64,000 nt of DNA, taken from assembly GCA_944388965.1 (NCBI GenBank), contig CALXKL010000005.1, forward strand, positions 1-64,000, read 5' to 3'. Within the stretch, counting starts at the first letter, position 1; each line of letters begins with the position of its first letter. Shown here piece after piece: positions 18,023 to 26,580 of this stretch. Source of the DNA: an uncultured Spirochaetales bacterium. Its GTDB lineage: Bacteria > Spirochaetota > Spirochaetia > Sphaerochaetales > Sphaerochaetaceae. Under the pieces are notes generated by a model. That model did no database searches and was not told the origin of the DNA. It saw only the letters and a list, made by a program, of their open reading frames with translations. Both the position numbers and the translations under genes were made by a program.

Positions 18023-18798
18023 AGGGGCGTGAGGAGCGCAGGTCGAACGGCATCGTCTATGTGACCGGGGCGGAGTTCGCACGCCGTATGGAGGTATCCG
18101 ACCGCGCCATCCGCAATGCGATGAGCTCGGGCATGCTCACGGTCAAGGTGTTCAAGGGGGACTCCACACGCTACGTCCCCCTTGAGGAGTCGACCCGTAT
18201 CTGGGAGCAGAGAAGAAGACCCCGCAACAGGACAAGAGGCGAACGGCGTGTCGAGGAGGAGCAGGGAGGATATCCGTCCCTTGCCGGGTTCTCCGTCGCC
18301 ACCACAGAGGTGGAGAAGGTCGCGGCGGACGAGGTCGCCGTCCACGAGGTCGGAACTATCAGCGACGAGACCGGTATAAAGGGCATCAACTCCATCGACC
18401 CAAGGGCGTTCAGCGACTGCTGGCTATACGACAGGAGCGGCAACCCGGTCCTGAACAGGGAGACCGGGGAGCATGTGTTCAACTGGGACCTCGTCGGAAA
18501 GAAGCTGAAGGCGCTGATCTACAACCAGCAGCTGGAGGAGAAACGTGGACAGCTCGTGCAGAAGGAGGAGGTGACGAGGATCCTGTCCTCGATCTTCCAG
18601 CCGCTAGTGTCCTCCATTGGCCAGATACCCAACATGCATGCATCGATGATCGTGGCGACCGTATCCGACAATCTCGGGACCCCGCTCGACGAAGAAGTAA
18701 GATCGGCGATTCAGAACGTGATGCACAGGACCACCGAGAGGATTCTCCGGGATTTCAAGGATGCGATCAGGAAGGTGCTGGAAGAGGAGGATGGATGA
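18019..18798 (+). CDS. terminase small subunit, Nu1-like
   Basis: A 259-residue protein with an N-terminal winged-helix of the excisionase/Nu1 kind: TGAEFARRMEVSDRAIRNAM followed by the wing YVPLEESTRIWEQ. The C-terminal half is helical and acidic (ILRDFKDAIRKVLEEEDG) and would bind the large subunit. Nu1-type proteins recognise the cos site and load the motor. It overlaps both neighbours by four bases (ATGA). Near-full match to the plan of lambda Nu1 but about 80 residues longer in the middle. Confidence 0.8.
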   Translation: MKGREERRSNGIVYVTGAEFARRMEVSDRAIRNAMSSGMLTVKVFKGDSTRYVPLEESTRIWEQRRRPRNRTRGERRVEEEQGGYPSLAGFSVATTEVEKVAADEVAVHEVGTISDETGIKGINSIDPRAFSDCWLYDRSGNPVLNRETGEHVFNWDLVGKKLKALIYNQQLEEKRGQLVQKEEVTRILSSIFQPLVSSIGQIPNMHASMIVATVSDNLGTPLDEEVRSAIQNVMHRTTERILRDFKDAIRKVLEEEDG

Positions 18799-20720
18799 GG
18801 ATAGACGCCGACGACAAGTTCATAATCGACTCGATCTTCTCCCTTCTCGTACCTCCGGTCCTCCAGGGGGTGGCGGAGTGGGCACGTGAGAACGTGCGTC
18901 TTCCTTCCGACACGTCAGAGCCGGGATACTACGATCCGGACAGGGCGCCATACCAGCAGGCCGTGCTCGAGGCGGCCGGTCCCGAGTCTCCTGTCCGCGA
19001 CATCGTGATGGTCTTCGGAAGCCAGATGGGAAAGACGTTGTGCGAACAGCTCGTCATGCTCTACAACATCGCAGCGAATCCCAGGCCACAGGCCTTTGCG
19101 TTCTCGACGGAGGGAGAGCTGAAGCAGTTCGTCAAGATGAAGTTCAACCCGCTCCTCATGGCCAATCCCGCAATCTCGGACATGCTCGGCGTGGGGACGT
19201 TCGGGAGCGGCAACACCATGACGGAGAAGCAGTATGCCGGAGGATTCCTCAGGTTCGTCTATGCGAACGTCGAGAGCAACCTGCGAAGCTACTCCGTCGA
19301 GACGGTCGTCATGGACGAGGTGGATACGTACCCGACTGCGGTGGGCCGTAGCGGAGACCCGGTGGATCTCATGAGGGATCGACAGCGTACGTTCGAAGGG
19401 ACGCGTAAGATGATCCTTTCGTCGACGCCCACGAATACCGGCTCGAAGATACTCGACCGTCTGAAGAGGACGACGGATGAGAGATATCAGGTGCCATGTC
19501 CGCACTGTCATCGCCTCTTCGTCCTGGAATGGGAGTACATGCACTGGAGGACGGGCGAGGGCGGGGAGTCGGTCGAGAGCGCGTGGATGGAGTGCCCCCA
19601 TTGTCATGAGAGGATATGGAATTCCGACAAGACATGGATGCTCGATCCAGCAAACGGTGCCGGATGGATCGCGACAAACCACAAGGCTCCGCCGACGAGC
19701 CGTGGATTCTTCATATCGACGCTGTATGCTCCGGTCGGATGGACAAGCTGGCAGAATCTGGCACAGCTCTTTGTCGATGCCTGCAATGCAAGTACGGACC
19801 AGAGGGAGGCGAAGCTCGTATCGTTCTACAACACCAATCTGTGTCGACAGTACTCGTCGGGTGCAGAGGATTTACCGACACCGGATGCCGTCGAGGCATA
19901 CGCGATGGAGTCGAAGTACAGGAGAGGGGTGGTTCCAGCATGGGTCGGAGTCATAACGACTGGCAGCGATGTGCAGAAGAACAGGATCGAGACGACCATC
20001 ATGGGCTGGGGCAAGAGGGGACGCAACATCGTCATAGACCATGTCTTCATGGATGCTCCACCGGGAGAGGAGACGGAGGACATCGATTGCGAATGCTGGA
20101 GCCTGTATGTAGAGGAGATCCTTGAAGGACGATGGAGAAGGGAGGATGGCCTTCTGCTTGGCAGCATCGCCAACGGTCTGGATCGGTCTTATAACTCGAC
20201 GACGATCGACTCGTTCTACGAGCGTGTGCAAAGCGGCACGCTCCATCCGATCAGGGGAATCGATGGGCAGACCAGGGCGAAGACGGAGATCCCGGAACAG
20301 CGCCAGGCGAAGAACGGCACGAAGGCTCGATATTGGGATACGCCTGTAAGCGAGCTGAAGAGGATTGTTTACGGAGATCTCACGAGGACAATGAAGGCGA
20401 TCGGCACGGATACGGATCCTTATCGGAGATGCTTCTTCCCCAACGACCTGTCCCATGAGTTCTACGAACAGATGCTGGCCGAGCGGTATGTCGAGGGAAG
20501 CGATGGCAGAAGGGGGACATGGGAGAAGATCCGGGACAGGAACGAGGTGCTGGATACTCGCGTCTACAACTACGCGATGATGTACCTGTCGAGGCTGCAC
20601 GAGATGTCCGACGAGGAGTGGGACGACCTGTTCGAGCAGCAGAGGCAGATAATGAAGGAGGGACAGAGGAATGTCAGGAAGAAGAGAAGAAGACAGCTCT
20701 CGTCGGGAGTCGTGCTCTAG
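18795..20720 (+). CDS. terminase large subunit, GpA family
   Basis: A 641-residue packaging motor and nuclease, the length of lambda gpA. Visible motifs are Walker A VFGSQMGKT (about residues 73-81), Walker B VVMDEVD (172-178), the coupling motif ILSSTPT, and two CPxCH zinc pairs (VPCPHCHRLF and MECPHCHERIW, about 232-273). The nuclease part begins near TTGSDVQKNRIETTIMGWG. It cuts concatemers at cos and pumps DNA into the procapsid. It starts in an ATGA overlap with the small subunit. Confidence 0.93.
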   Translation: MRIDADDKFIIDSIFSLLVPPVLQGVAEWARENVRLPSDTSEPGYYDPDRAPYQQAVLEAAGPESPVRDIVMVFGSQMGKTLCEQLVMLYNIAANPRPQAFAFSTEGELKQFVKMKFNPLLMANPAISDMLGVGTFGSGNTMTEKQYAGGFLRFVYANVESNLRSYSVETVVMDEVDTYPTAVGRSGDPVDLMRDRQRTFEGTRKMILSSTPTNTGSKILDRLKRTTDERYQVPCPHCHRLFVLEWEYMHWRTGEGGESVESAWMECPHCHERIWNSDKTWMLDPANGAGWIATNHKAPPTSRGFFISTLYAPVGWTSWQNLAQLFVDACNASTDQREAKLVSFYNTNLCRQYSSGAEDLPTPDAVEAYAMESKYRRGVVPAWVGVITTGSDVQKNRIETTIMGWGKRGRNIVIDHVFMDAPPGEETEDIDCECWSLYVEEILEGRWRREDGLLLGSIANGLDRSYNSTTIDSFYERVQSGTLHPIRGIDGQTRAKTEIPEQRQAKNGTKARYWDTPVSELKRIVYGDLTRTMKAIGTDTDPYRRCFFPNDLSHEFYEQMLAERYVEGSDGRRGTWEKIRDRNEVLDTRVYNYAMMYLSRLHEMSDEEWDDLFEQQRQIMKEGQRNVRKKRRRQLSSGVVL

Positions 20721-20814
20721 GTCGATGTTCGGATGCATCTGGGACGTGGTTCCCGTGCTGGTGCTCGTCGTCGTGGCCTTCGCCCTTGGGATGGTCGTCG
20801 GACTCCACATGTAG
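20671..20814 (+). CDS. small membrane protein overlapping the terminase end
   Basis: A 47-residue frame in a different phase from the terminase: MSGRREEDSSRRESCSRSMF then the hydrophobic segment VVPVLVLVVVAFALGMVV, so one membrane helix with positive N-terminus. A purine-rich GGAGGGACAGAGGA precedes ATG 20671; an inner ATG at 20725 is possible. It could be a phage lysis or entry-exclusion peptide, but it may be chance. Confidence 0.4.
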   Translation: MSGRREEDSSRRESCSRSMFGCIWDVVPVLVLVVVAFALGMVVGLHM

Positions 20815-20822
20815 AATCCGGT

Positions 20823-20851
20823 TTGACACCCCGCTATTGGGCAGGTATCAT
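20823..20851 (+). promoter_or_regulatory. promoter TTGACA-17-TATCAT at the prophage right end
   Basis: TTGACA (20823-20828) and TATCAT (20846-20851) are separated by exactly 17 bases. The expected transcript starts near 20858 and runs into the prophage end, where no convincing coding region follows. Confidence 0.6.
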
Positions 20852-21070
20852 CATGGACGAAGAGTGAAAGCTTCGGAAGAGGGGATGGACATCGGTTCCA
20901 TCCCCTGCTTCGTCATTGGCCATCATCATGGATTTGCCCACGATTTGCCCACGGAAACCACAAATACGGCCCTTGCACCCCAAACATGCGATTTCATGCG
21001 ATTCCGCAAGTCAGTTGAATTATATTTGCTTGCAACACAAGGAAATGGATGTTGAAAAAAACATCTTTTT
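20852..21070 (+). ncRNA. possible structured RNA at prophage right end
   Basis: Downstream of a good promoter, GACGAAG (20856-20862) can pair with CTTCGTC (20908-20914), enclosing a strong stem GGGGATGG/CCATCCCC (20881-20905) and a small CTTCGGAAG hairpin. Further on, GATGTT (21048-21053) and AACATC (21060-21065) form a stem followed by five T, a weak terminator. No ribosome site or convincing frame lies between. Whether this is a true RNA or a fortuitous foldable end is unproven. Confidence 0.35.
20931..21003. repeat. tandem and close direct repeats, possible att-site arm sequences
   Basis: GATTTGCCCAC occurs twice head to tail (20931-20941 and 20942-20952), and CATGCGATT occurs twice (20985-20993, 20995-21003). 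This lies between the last phage gene and the first host gene, in sequence with no clear coding function, which is where an integrase attachment site and its arm-binding repeats would be. The other prophage end is outside the window, so the core repeat cannot be identified. Confidence 0.4.
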
Positions 21071-21148
21071 GCACCATATTCCAGCAATTCCCAACGTGGT
21101 CGGAGATAAGAAGAAGTAAGCCCTTGTGTACGTCTTGACGTGCGATGC

Positions 21149-21180
21149 AGGAACCCGACCGGGTTCCTGTATTCTTTTAT
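21149..21180 (+). terminator. Rho-independent terminator before the CBM9-like gene
   Basis: AGGAACCC (21149-21156) pairs with GGGTTCCT (21161-21168) across GACC and is followed by a T-rich GTATTCTTTTAT. It separates the prophage end from host genes. Confidence 0.7.
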
Positions 21181-21207
21181 ATGGCCTCGTGTGCTAGAAT
21201 TCTCCAC

Positions 21208-21774
21208 ATGGATATAGATCGCAACATTCAGCAGGTCGCCCTGGACAACTATCTTTGGGGCAGCAGTGCAGACGACGTGACCGTCGGCGCCGCTCTTGAT
21301 GCGGATGGTGGAGTGCTGCATGTCAGGTTCTCCGTCTGCGAGAGGGAGCTCAGACGAATGGTCTGGGAGCCCAATGGAAAGGTGTGGACGGACAGTTGCG
21401 TGGAGGTCTTCGTCAAGAACACCGACAGCGACGAATACTCAAACTTCGAGTTCAGCGCCACCGGAGCCTTCCTCGCCGCGCACGGAGCAGGGCGCAGGGA
21501 CCGCGTGCGCTACAGCGACCAGGAGCGCGAAGCCGTCGCCGTAGAGGTCAGGATACTACAGAACGACAACAGGAGAAGCAGATGGGTGCTGGATGCCTCG
21601 ATCGACCTGGTTCGCATCGGCATCATCCCTTCGGCGCCGCATGAGATCGCATTCAATCTCTACAAGTGTGGAGATGGTCTCCAGCGGCCACACTTCCTAT
21701 CCCTGTTCGACATCCCCCTGGAGTCGCCGGACTTCCATCGCCCGGAGTTCTTCCACAAGGCCGTCATACACTGA
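21208..21774 (+). CDS. carbohydrate-binding family 9-like protein
   Basis: A 188-residue protein starting MDIDRNIQQVALDNYLWGSS. It has the family-9-like pattern of a beta-sandwich: VWTDSCVEVFVKN, then YSNFEFSATGAFLAA and a final HEIAFNLYKCGD. No signal peptide is present, so it should act in the cytoplasm; such stand-alone proteins are common in spirochaetes but their role is unclear. ATG 21208 lies 7 bases after TAGAAT (with TGC before it, an extended -10) and has no ribosome site, so its mRNA is probably leaderless. Its last 11 bases overlap the convergent tcdA. Confidence 0.7.
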   Translation: MDIDRNIQQVALDNYLWGSSADDVTVGAALDADGGVLHVRFSVCERELRRMVWEPNGKVWTDSCVEVFVKNTDSDEYSNFEFSATGAFLAAHGAGRRDRVRYSDQEREAVAVEVRILQNDNRRSRWVLDASIDLVRIGIIPSAPHEIAFNLYKCGDGLQRPHFLSLFDIPLESPDFHRPEFFHKAVIH

Positions 21775-22489
21775 CGATCCGCTTCAGGGCCTCGTGCGCC
21801 ATGTGCTGGCCGAAGACGGCGGTGACCGTCGTCAGACTGCCCAGGGCGGTGCGCTTGCGCCGCTCGTCGTCCGTGTCGATCCGGCTTCCGCTGTAGTCGA
21901 AGTCGACCGTCTCGTCCGAGAACACGACGCTCACGTCCAGGCTCAGTCCCTGCCTTCGGGCCTGTGCCCTGACGGCCCTGGCAAGAGGGCATCCATGTGT
22001 CTGGGAGAGCCTTGAGACGCGGATTCTCGTCAGGTCCCTTCGCAGCGCGGCTCCCATCGAGGAGATTATCGTGACGTCCTTCTCCTGGCAGGCCCTGATC
22101 AGGGCCACCTTGGCCATGACAGTGTCGTTGCAGTCCAGCACGATGTCGACTCCTTCGACCAGGGACGATGCGTTTTCATCGTCGACGAAGACGTCCAGAG
22201 CCTGCACATCGCATCCTGGCCAGATGGTCAGACATCTGTCACGAGCCGCTTCCACCTTCTTCATGCCCAGCGTATCCACGGTCGCGATGACCTGGCGGTT
22301 TATGTTGGAGGCCTCCACGACGTCGAAATCCACAAGACGCAGATGACCGACGCCGGAACGCACCAGCGCCTCCATCGCCCAGCCGCCTACGGCTCCTATG
22401 CCGACTATCATGACATGTGCAGAGTGCAGCCTTTCCAGTGCATCCGAGCCCAGAAGGCGCTCAAGGCGTGAAAACCGTTCTTCGTCCAT
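21764..22489 (-). CDS. tcdA: tRNA threonylcarbamoyladenosine dehydratase
   Basis: A 241-residue E1-like enzyme that cyclises N6-threonylcarbamoyladenosine in tRNA (ct6A37) using ATP. The nucleotide-binding motif GIGAVGG is at residues 31-37, followed by DFDVVEASNINRQ, the hallmark of the TcdA/CsdL group, and DCNDTVMAKV. The C-terminal SLTTVTAVFGQHMAHEAL matches the family end. ATG 22489 has GGAGG 6 bases before it and overlaps the end of the TatD gene, so both are one operon. It converges with the CBM9-like gene. Confidence 0.88.
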   Translation of the reverse strand: MDEERFSRLERLLGSDALERLHSAHVMIVGIGAVGGWAMEALVRSGVGHLRLVDFDVVEASNINRQVIATVDTLGMKKVEAARDRCLTIWPGCDVQALDVFVDDENASSLVEGVDIVLDCNDTVMAKVALIRACQEKDVTIISSMGAALRRDLTRIRVSRLSQTHGCPLARAVRAQARRQGLSLDVSVVFSDETVDFDYSGSRIDTDDERRKRTALGSLTTVTAVFGQHMAHEALKRIVSV

Positions 22490-23078
22490 CGACGACCTCC
22501 TCCAGTACGTTTTTTTCGATTCCCATGTCCGATGCGACGTCCCGGTACAGCCTGTCCAGGACCCTCTGGCTGTCTTCGCCCAGCGGCATGTCGCTCTCGA
22601 GCAGGAACGGAAGGTCCAGCAGATCCGCGTAGTGTCTCGTCATTCTGCTTGCCGGTCCCAGCGATATCGTGCCGCCGAGCCTGATATAGCGCAGGGCCAC
22701 CTCGCGGGAGGACGTGAAGCCGTGCACGATGAAGGGGACCTGGACATGCATGTCATTGATCACCCTGAGCACCTCCTCGTGTCTTCTCACGACATGCAGG
22801 ACGAACGGGCGGGTGTGATGTATCGCGACTTCCAGAAGCTTGGGGAAGAGAGAAGGTGGACTGCCGGACCATCTGGCATCGAGCCCAATCTCGCCGACAA
22901 GCGCATCTGGATCCTGCGCTAGCATGGCCTCCAGCGCCTCGACGTCCTCCTCATGCGGCTCCAGGATTCCATACGCCCTGTGGGGGTATGACGGAAGGAG
23001 GGCGAATTCGAAAGTGGACGAGGTGCACACCAGCGCCTGGTCGCATGGTGTCCCGATATGGCAGTGGGCATCGAACAT
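22461..23078 (-). CDS. TatD-family metal-dependent hydrolase, short
   Basis: A 205-residue protein starting MFDAHCHIGTP: the DAHCHI motif supplies two metal ligands. GEIGLDARW (residues 82-90) and FVLHVVRRHEEVL carry the further Glu and His of the TatD/YcfH DNase family. FIVHGFTSSREVAL fits the next His. It is about 50 residues shorter than the usual 255, because loops are trimmed. ATG 23078 lies 8 bases after TACAAT with a TGC before it; the longer frame to 23138 runs through the promoter. It shares a divergent promoter with the EAL gene. Confidence 0.75.
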   Translation of the reverse strand: MFDAHCHIGTPCDQALVCTSSTFEFALLPSYPHRAYGILEPHEEDVEALEAMLAQDPDALVGEIGLDARWSGSPPSLFPKLLEVAIHHTRPFVLHVVRRHEEVLRVINDMHVQVPFIVHGFTSSREVALRYIRLGGTISLGPASRMTRHYADLLDLPFLLESDMPLGEDSQRVLDRLYRDVASDMGIEKNVLEEVVDGRRTVFTP

Positions 23079-23086
23079 CGTCTCCG

Positions 23087-23130
23087 ATTGTAGCACAGGT
23101 GTGGATTGCACAGGCAATATGGGGTAGGAT
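23087..23130. promoter_or_regulatory. divergent -10 elements, TatD and EAL genes
   Basis: Minus strand: TGC-TACAAT (23092-23087), 8 bases before ATG 23078. Plus strand: TAGGAT (23125-23130), 6 bases before ATG 23137. Both are close enough to make leaderless mRNAs. Confidence 0.5.
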
Positions 23131-23136
23131 GTGCGC

Positions 23137-25152
23137 ATGTGGGAGCTGAACTACATACTCAACGATCTTGCATCCATGGCGTTCGTGGTCGCGATGCTGG
23201 TCTACGTATATGGTGAGAAGGCTCTGTATTCGCTCGGCTCCAGAAGACTGTTCCCACTTATGGTGAAGCTCACTACAGCCTATGTGCTGTACAGCTGCAT
23301 CCTTGACTTCACAAGAGTGTTCGACCCGCTCGGAATCCCAGTGTGGGTGCTGGACATCTCGTTCTCCATCTATATTCTCGCGACCCAGGCCCTTGCCTGC
23401 ACGTTCATGGTCTACATAGTCGCCGATGCTCGTTCCAATGCATCATCTGCCGGCTTGGACTTCCACTCCCTCGTTGCGGCCGGCCTGATGACGGGACTTG
23501 CACTGGTCCTTCTCCTGGTCAACCGCTTCACTCCGATACTCTATTCGGTGGTGGAGGATGCCGACGGCACCGGTCTGCTCGTCACCGGGGTGGCGTTCAG
23601 ATGGCTGTTCGCCATGATGCTGGTCCAGGTGGTCATCGCCTCCGCCCTGGTCCTTCACGATCCCGGCTTCCTGCAGCCGCAGATGAGAAGGGCCGGCAGC
23701 TATGCAAGGGCCTTCTCCATGGCGTTTCTCATCCTGCAGTTCGCGTTCCCTGAACTCCAGCTGATGAGCATGACGTTCTGCGTCCTGCTGTTCTTCTGCT
23801 TCGTCGTCATGACGACATCCACTTTCCTCGTGGACCCGACCACGGGACTGGGAAACGCGAAGATGCTCTTCTCGTCCCTTGGCTACCACTTCTCGAAGGA
23901 AGGCGAGTTCTGCGTACTGTCACTGGAGCTCGTCGACTACGACAGGCTCGTGCGCGATCTGGAGACGACAATGGTCCAGGACATGCTGAATCTTCTGTGT
24001 TCCCGTCTGGGCGGTGTCGAGGGCATGAGACAGGTCTTCAGAATCGAGGAGGACAGGTTCGTCATGATAGGACCCGCACCCTCGTCCAGACAATGCAGGC
24101 GTTTCGTGCTTTCGGTGCTCGAGGTCGCCGGACTTGAATACGAGGTCGGCCCACTATCATACGTTCCCAGATGCCGCATATTCATGATCCCATGTCCTGT
24201 GGTCGCCCCTGATGAGAAGTCCGTCTTCGACATGCTGTCCTATTTCACACCAAGCAGGATCGATATGCTCGACATAGGGCAGTCCTACTACTCCGTGATG
24301 CGTGAGCGCTACAGCTTCTTCGTGTGCGACCTCAAGGTGCGCCGGAGCATGGAGCGTCGTCAGGAGATCGTGTCGATGCTGAAGAAGGCCTGCGAGGAGG
24401 ACGGCTTCGAGGTCGCCTTCCAGCCCATGTTCGACACGGATGGGCATTTCATCGACATGGCGGAATGCCTGGTGAGACTCTATGACAGGAGACATGAAAG
24501 CTACGTCAGCCCGCTGGAGTTCATACCCGTCGCCGAGGCCGAGGGATACATCGACCAGATCACGTCTTCTGTGCTGCACAAGGCCTGTATCCTCATTCGT
24601 CATTTCAGGAGTCATGGACATGCATTGACGCTGTCGCTGAACTTCTCGTCCCGCCAGATCTTCAGCAAAAGGCTGCTGGAAAGCGTGAGTGCGACACTTG
24701 CCAAGGAGGGTGTGGATCCGTCCTGTATCAGGATCGAGATCACGGAGGACGACATAATCGAGGACTACGATTCCGTGCGCAGCATGATGGACGAATACCG
24801 ACGCAGGGGAATAGGTTTCCTCTTGGACGACTTCGGGTCGGGCTATGCCGGATTGACCAGGTATATCAATCTGCCGTTCGAATGCGTGAAGCTCGACCGT
24901 TCATTCCTGCTGGCTGCGATGTCGAACCGTCGTAGCGATACGCTGATGCGTGCCCTGGTCGGCTGTTTCCGCCTTCTGGATTATGATGTCGTCTTCGAAG
25001 GGATAGAGGACGACGGACAGCTTGACTACGTGCGCTCGTGCAGCGGTCAGGCCGCAATCCAGGGATATCTTTTCTGCGCTCCGCTGGACGCTTCGGCCTT
25101 CTGCGCACGTCTGTCTGTCGACCCGATTCCACAAGACGGCCCGATAGGCTAG
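23137..25152 (+). CDS. membrane c-di-GMP phosphodiesterase: degenerate GGDEF plus EAL
   Basis: A 671-residue protein. Residues 1-225 have about seven hydrophobic helices (7TM-like sensor). A diguanylate-cyclase domain follows (DPTTGLGNAKMLFSSL) but its signature is EEDRF instead of GGDEF, so it should be inactive. The EAL domain, residues 410-660, keeps catalytic residues: ECLVRL (variant of EALVR), LNFSSRQIF, IEITEDD, DDFGSGYAG, KLDRSF, EGIED and QGYLF. It probably degrades c-di-GMP under control of the membrane part. ATG 23137 has no ribosome site; GTG 23131 would overlap the -10 box. Confidence 0.85.
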   Translation: MWELNYILNDLASMAFVVAMLVYVYGEKALYSLGSRRLFPLMVKLTTAYVLYSCILDFTRVFDPLGIPVWVLDISFSIYILATQALACTFMVYIVADARSNASSAGLDFHSLVAAGLMTGLALVLLLVNRFTPILYSVVEDADGTGLLVTGVAFRWLFAMMLVQVVIASALVLHDPGFLQPQMRRAGSYARAFSMAFLILQFAFPELQLMSMTFCVLLFFCFVVMTTSTFLVDPTTGLGNAKMLFSSLGYHFSKEGEFCVLSLELVDYDRLVRDLETTMVQDMLNLLCSRLGGVEGMRQVFRIEEDRFVMIGPAPSSRQCRRFVLSVLEVAGLEYEVGPLSYVPRCRIFMIPCPVVAPDEKSVFDMLSYFTPSRIDMLDIGQSYYSVMRERYSFFVCDLKVRRSMERRQEIVSMLKKACEEDGFEVAFQPMFDTDGHFIDMAECLVRLYDRRHESYVSPLEFIPVAEAEGYIDQITSSVLHKACILIRHFRSHGHALTLSLNFSSRQIFSKRLLESVSATLAKEGVDPSCIRIEITEDDIIEDYDSVRSMMDEYRRRGIGFLLDDFGSGYAGLTRYINLPFECVKLDRSFLLAAMSNRRSDTLMRALVGCFRLLDYDVVFEGIEDDGQLDYVRSCSGQAAIQGYLFCAPLDASAFCARLSVDPIPQDGPIG

Positions 25153-25155
25153 AAT
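25150..25155 (+). promoter_or_regulatory. -10 box TAGAAT of pyk
   Basis: TAGAAT ends 6 bases before the pyk ATG (25162), with no ribosome site between; it lies within the last codons and stop region of the EAL gene. Confidence 0.45.
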
Positions 25156-25161
25156 CGACGC

Positions 25162-26580
25162 ATGCGAAAGACGAAGATAATCTGCACACAGGGACCGTCC
25201 GTCGACAGCGACGAGATGGTGGAACGCCTGATACTTAACGGAATGGATGCGGCCAGGTTCAACTTCTCCCATGGAACGCATGAGGAGCACAAGGCGCGCA
25301 TCGAACGCGTGCGGCGTGTCGCCTCGAAGCTTGGACGCCACATTCCCCTGATCCTCGACACGAAGGGACCGGAGATAAGGGTCACCGACTTCGCCGACGG
25401 ATCGGTCGTGCTGGAGGAGGGCCAGACGTTCACGCTCTACGGCGATCCGGGGCATGTCGGAGACCAGACTGGAATCGGCGTGACGTATCCGTATCTTGCC
25501 GAAGACGTGGAGAAGGGCAACGTGATCCTGGTCGACGACGGACTGGTCGCGCTCACCGTGACCTCCGTGGTCGGACCGGACATCGTATGCCGTGTCGACA
25601 ACGGCGGCAGGGTGTCGAACCACAAGTCGATCAACATACCCGGCGTCTCGATAGACCAGAGCTACATCTCGGAGAAGGACAGGCAGGACATCCTCTTCGG
25701 CATAGAGAACGATGTCGACTTCATCGCCGCCAGCTTCATGAGAAGCGCGGACGATGCCAGGAAGCTCAGGAAGCTGCTGAACGTGAACGGCGGCGAGAGG
25801 ATTCAGATCATAGCCAAGATCGAGAACTCGTCCGGCGTCAGGAATCTTGACCAGATCATCGAGATCGTCGACGGCGTGATGGTCGCACGCGGAGACATGG
25901 GCGTCGAGATTCCGTTTCGCGAACTGCCAACCATACAGAAGAGCATGATCCGCAAGTGCTATGAGAAGGGCAAGATCGTCGTCACTGCGACCCAGCTGCT
26001 GGAATCCATGAGCAAGAACCCCCGACCGACGCGCGCCGAGGTATCGGACGTCGCAAACGCCGTCTACGACGGTACGAGCTGTCTCATGCTCTCGGGAGAG
26101 ACCGCCGCCGGAATGTATCCCGTGCAGGCCGTCAAGACCATGGGCGACGTGGCCGCATACACGGAGGCCCAGATAGACTATTCCGGGCGCTTCTTCAAGT
26201 CCAGGCTCAAGCTTGCCGGAGACATCATGAACACAGTCGCATCGGCTGCGGTCGAGGCCTCGTTCTTCCTCAATCTCAAGGCAATCGTCTGCATGACCGT
26301 ATCCGGACGCACCGCGCAGGTGATCAGCTACTACAGACCTTCTTGCCCGATCATCGCCTGCGTGGCGGACCAGAAGGCCGCACGCCAGCTCAACCTGTCG
26401 TATGGCGTACATCCCGTCATGGCGAGCATCGTCGACGACATGGACGACATGAAGGCGATGGCCATCGACCTGGCCATATCCACAGGAATCGTGAAGAAGG
26501 GGGATCTGGTGGCTCTGGTGACCGGTTCCACCACCGGTGGTTCCTATACCTCGGACTGCATGCAGATCGCGACCTTGTAG
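25162..26580 (+). CDS. pyk: pyruvate kinase
   Basis: A 472-residue glycolytic enzyme making pyruvate and ATP from phosphoenolpyruvate. It begins MRKTKIICTQGPSVDS and shows the signature AKIENSSGVRNLD (substrate Lys and Glu), MVARGDMGVEIPF, and PTRAEVSDVANAVYDGTSCL followed by SGETAAGMYPV. Length is as expected for type I enzyme without the extra C-terminal domain. The start follows TAGAAT by 6 bases without a ribosome site. It ends one base before the convergent DUF7916-like gene. Confidence 0.95.
   Translation: MRKTKIICTQGPSVDSDEMVERLILNGMDAARFNFSHGTHEEHKARIERVRRVASKLGRHIPLILDTKGPEIRVTDFADGSVVLEEGQTFTLYGDPGHVGDQTGIGVTYPYLAEDVEKGNVILVDDGLVALTVTSVVGPDIVCRVDNGGRVSNHKSINIPGVSIDQSYISEKDRQDILFGIENDVDFIAASFMRSADDARKLRKLLNVNGGERIQIIAKIENSSGVRNLDQIIEIVDGVMVARGDMGVEIPFRELPTIQKSMIRKCYEKGKIVVTATQLLESMSKNPRPTRAEVSDVANAVYDGTSCLMLSGETAAGMYPVQAVKTMGDVAAYTEAQIDYSGRFFKSRLKLAGDIMNTVASAAVEASFFLNLKAIVCMTVSGRTAQVISYYRPSCPIIACVADQKAARQLNLSYGVHPVMASIVDDMDDMKAMAIDLAISTGIVKKGDLVALVTGSTTGGSYTSDCMQIATL

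Noticed and set aside
20916-21119. 67-codon plus frame at prophage end
   Set aside because: TTG start, no ribosome site, crosses the repeats; not convincing.
24901-26412. 503-codon minus-strand frame opposite pyk
   Set aside because: Antisense to pyruvate kinase; composition is typical of a shadow frame.
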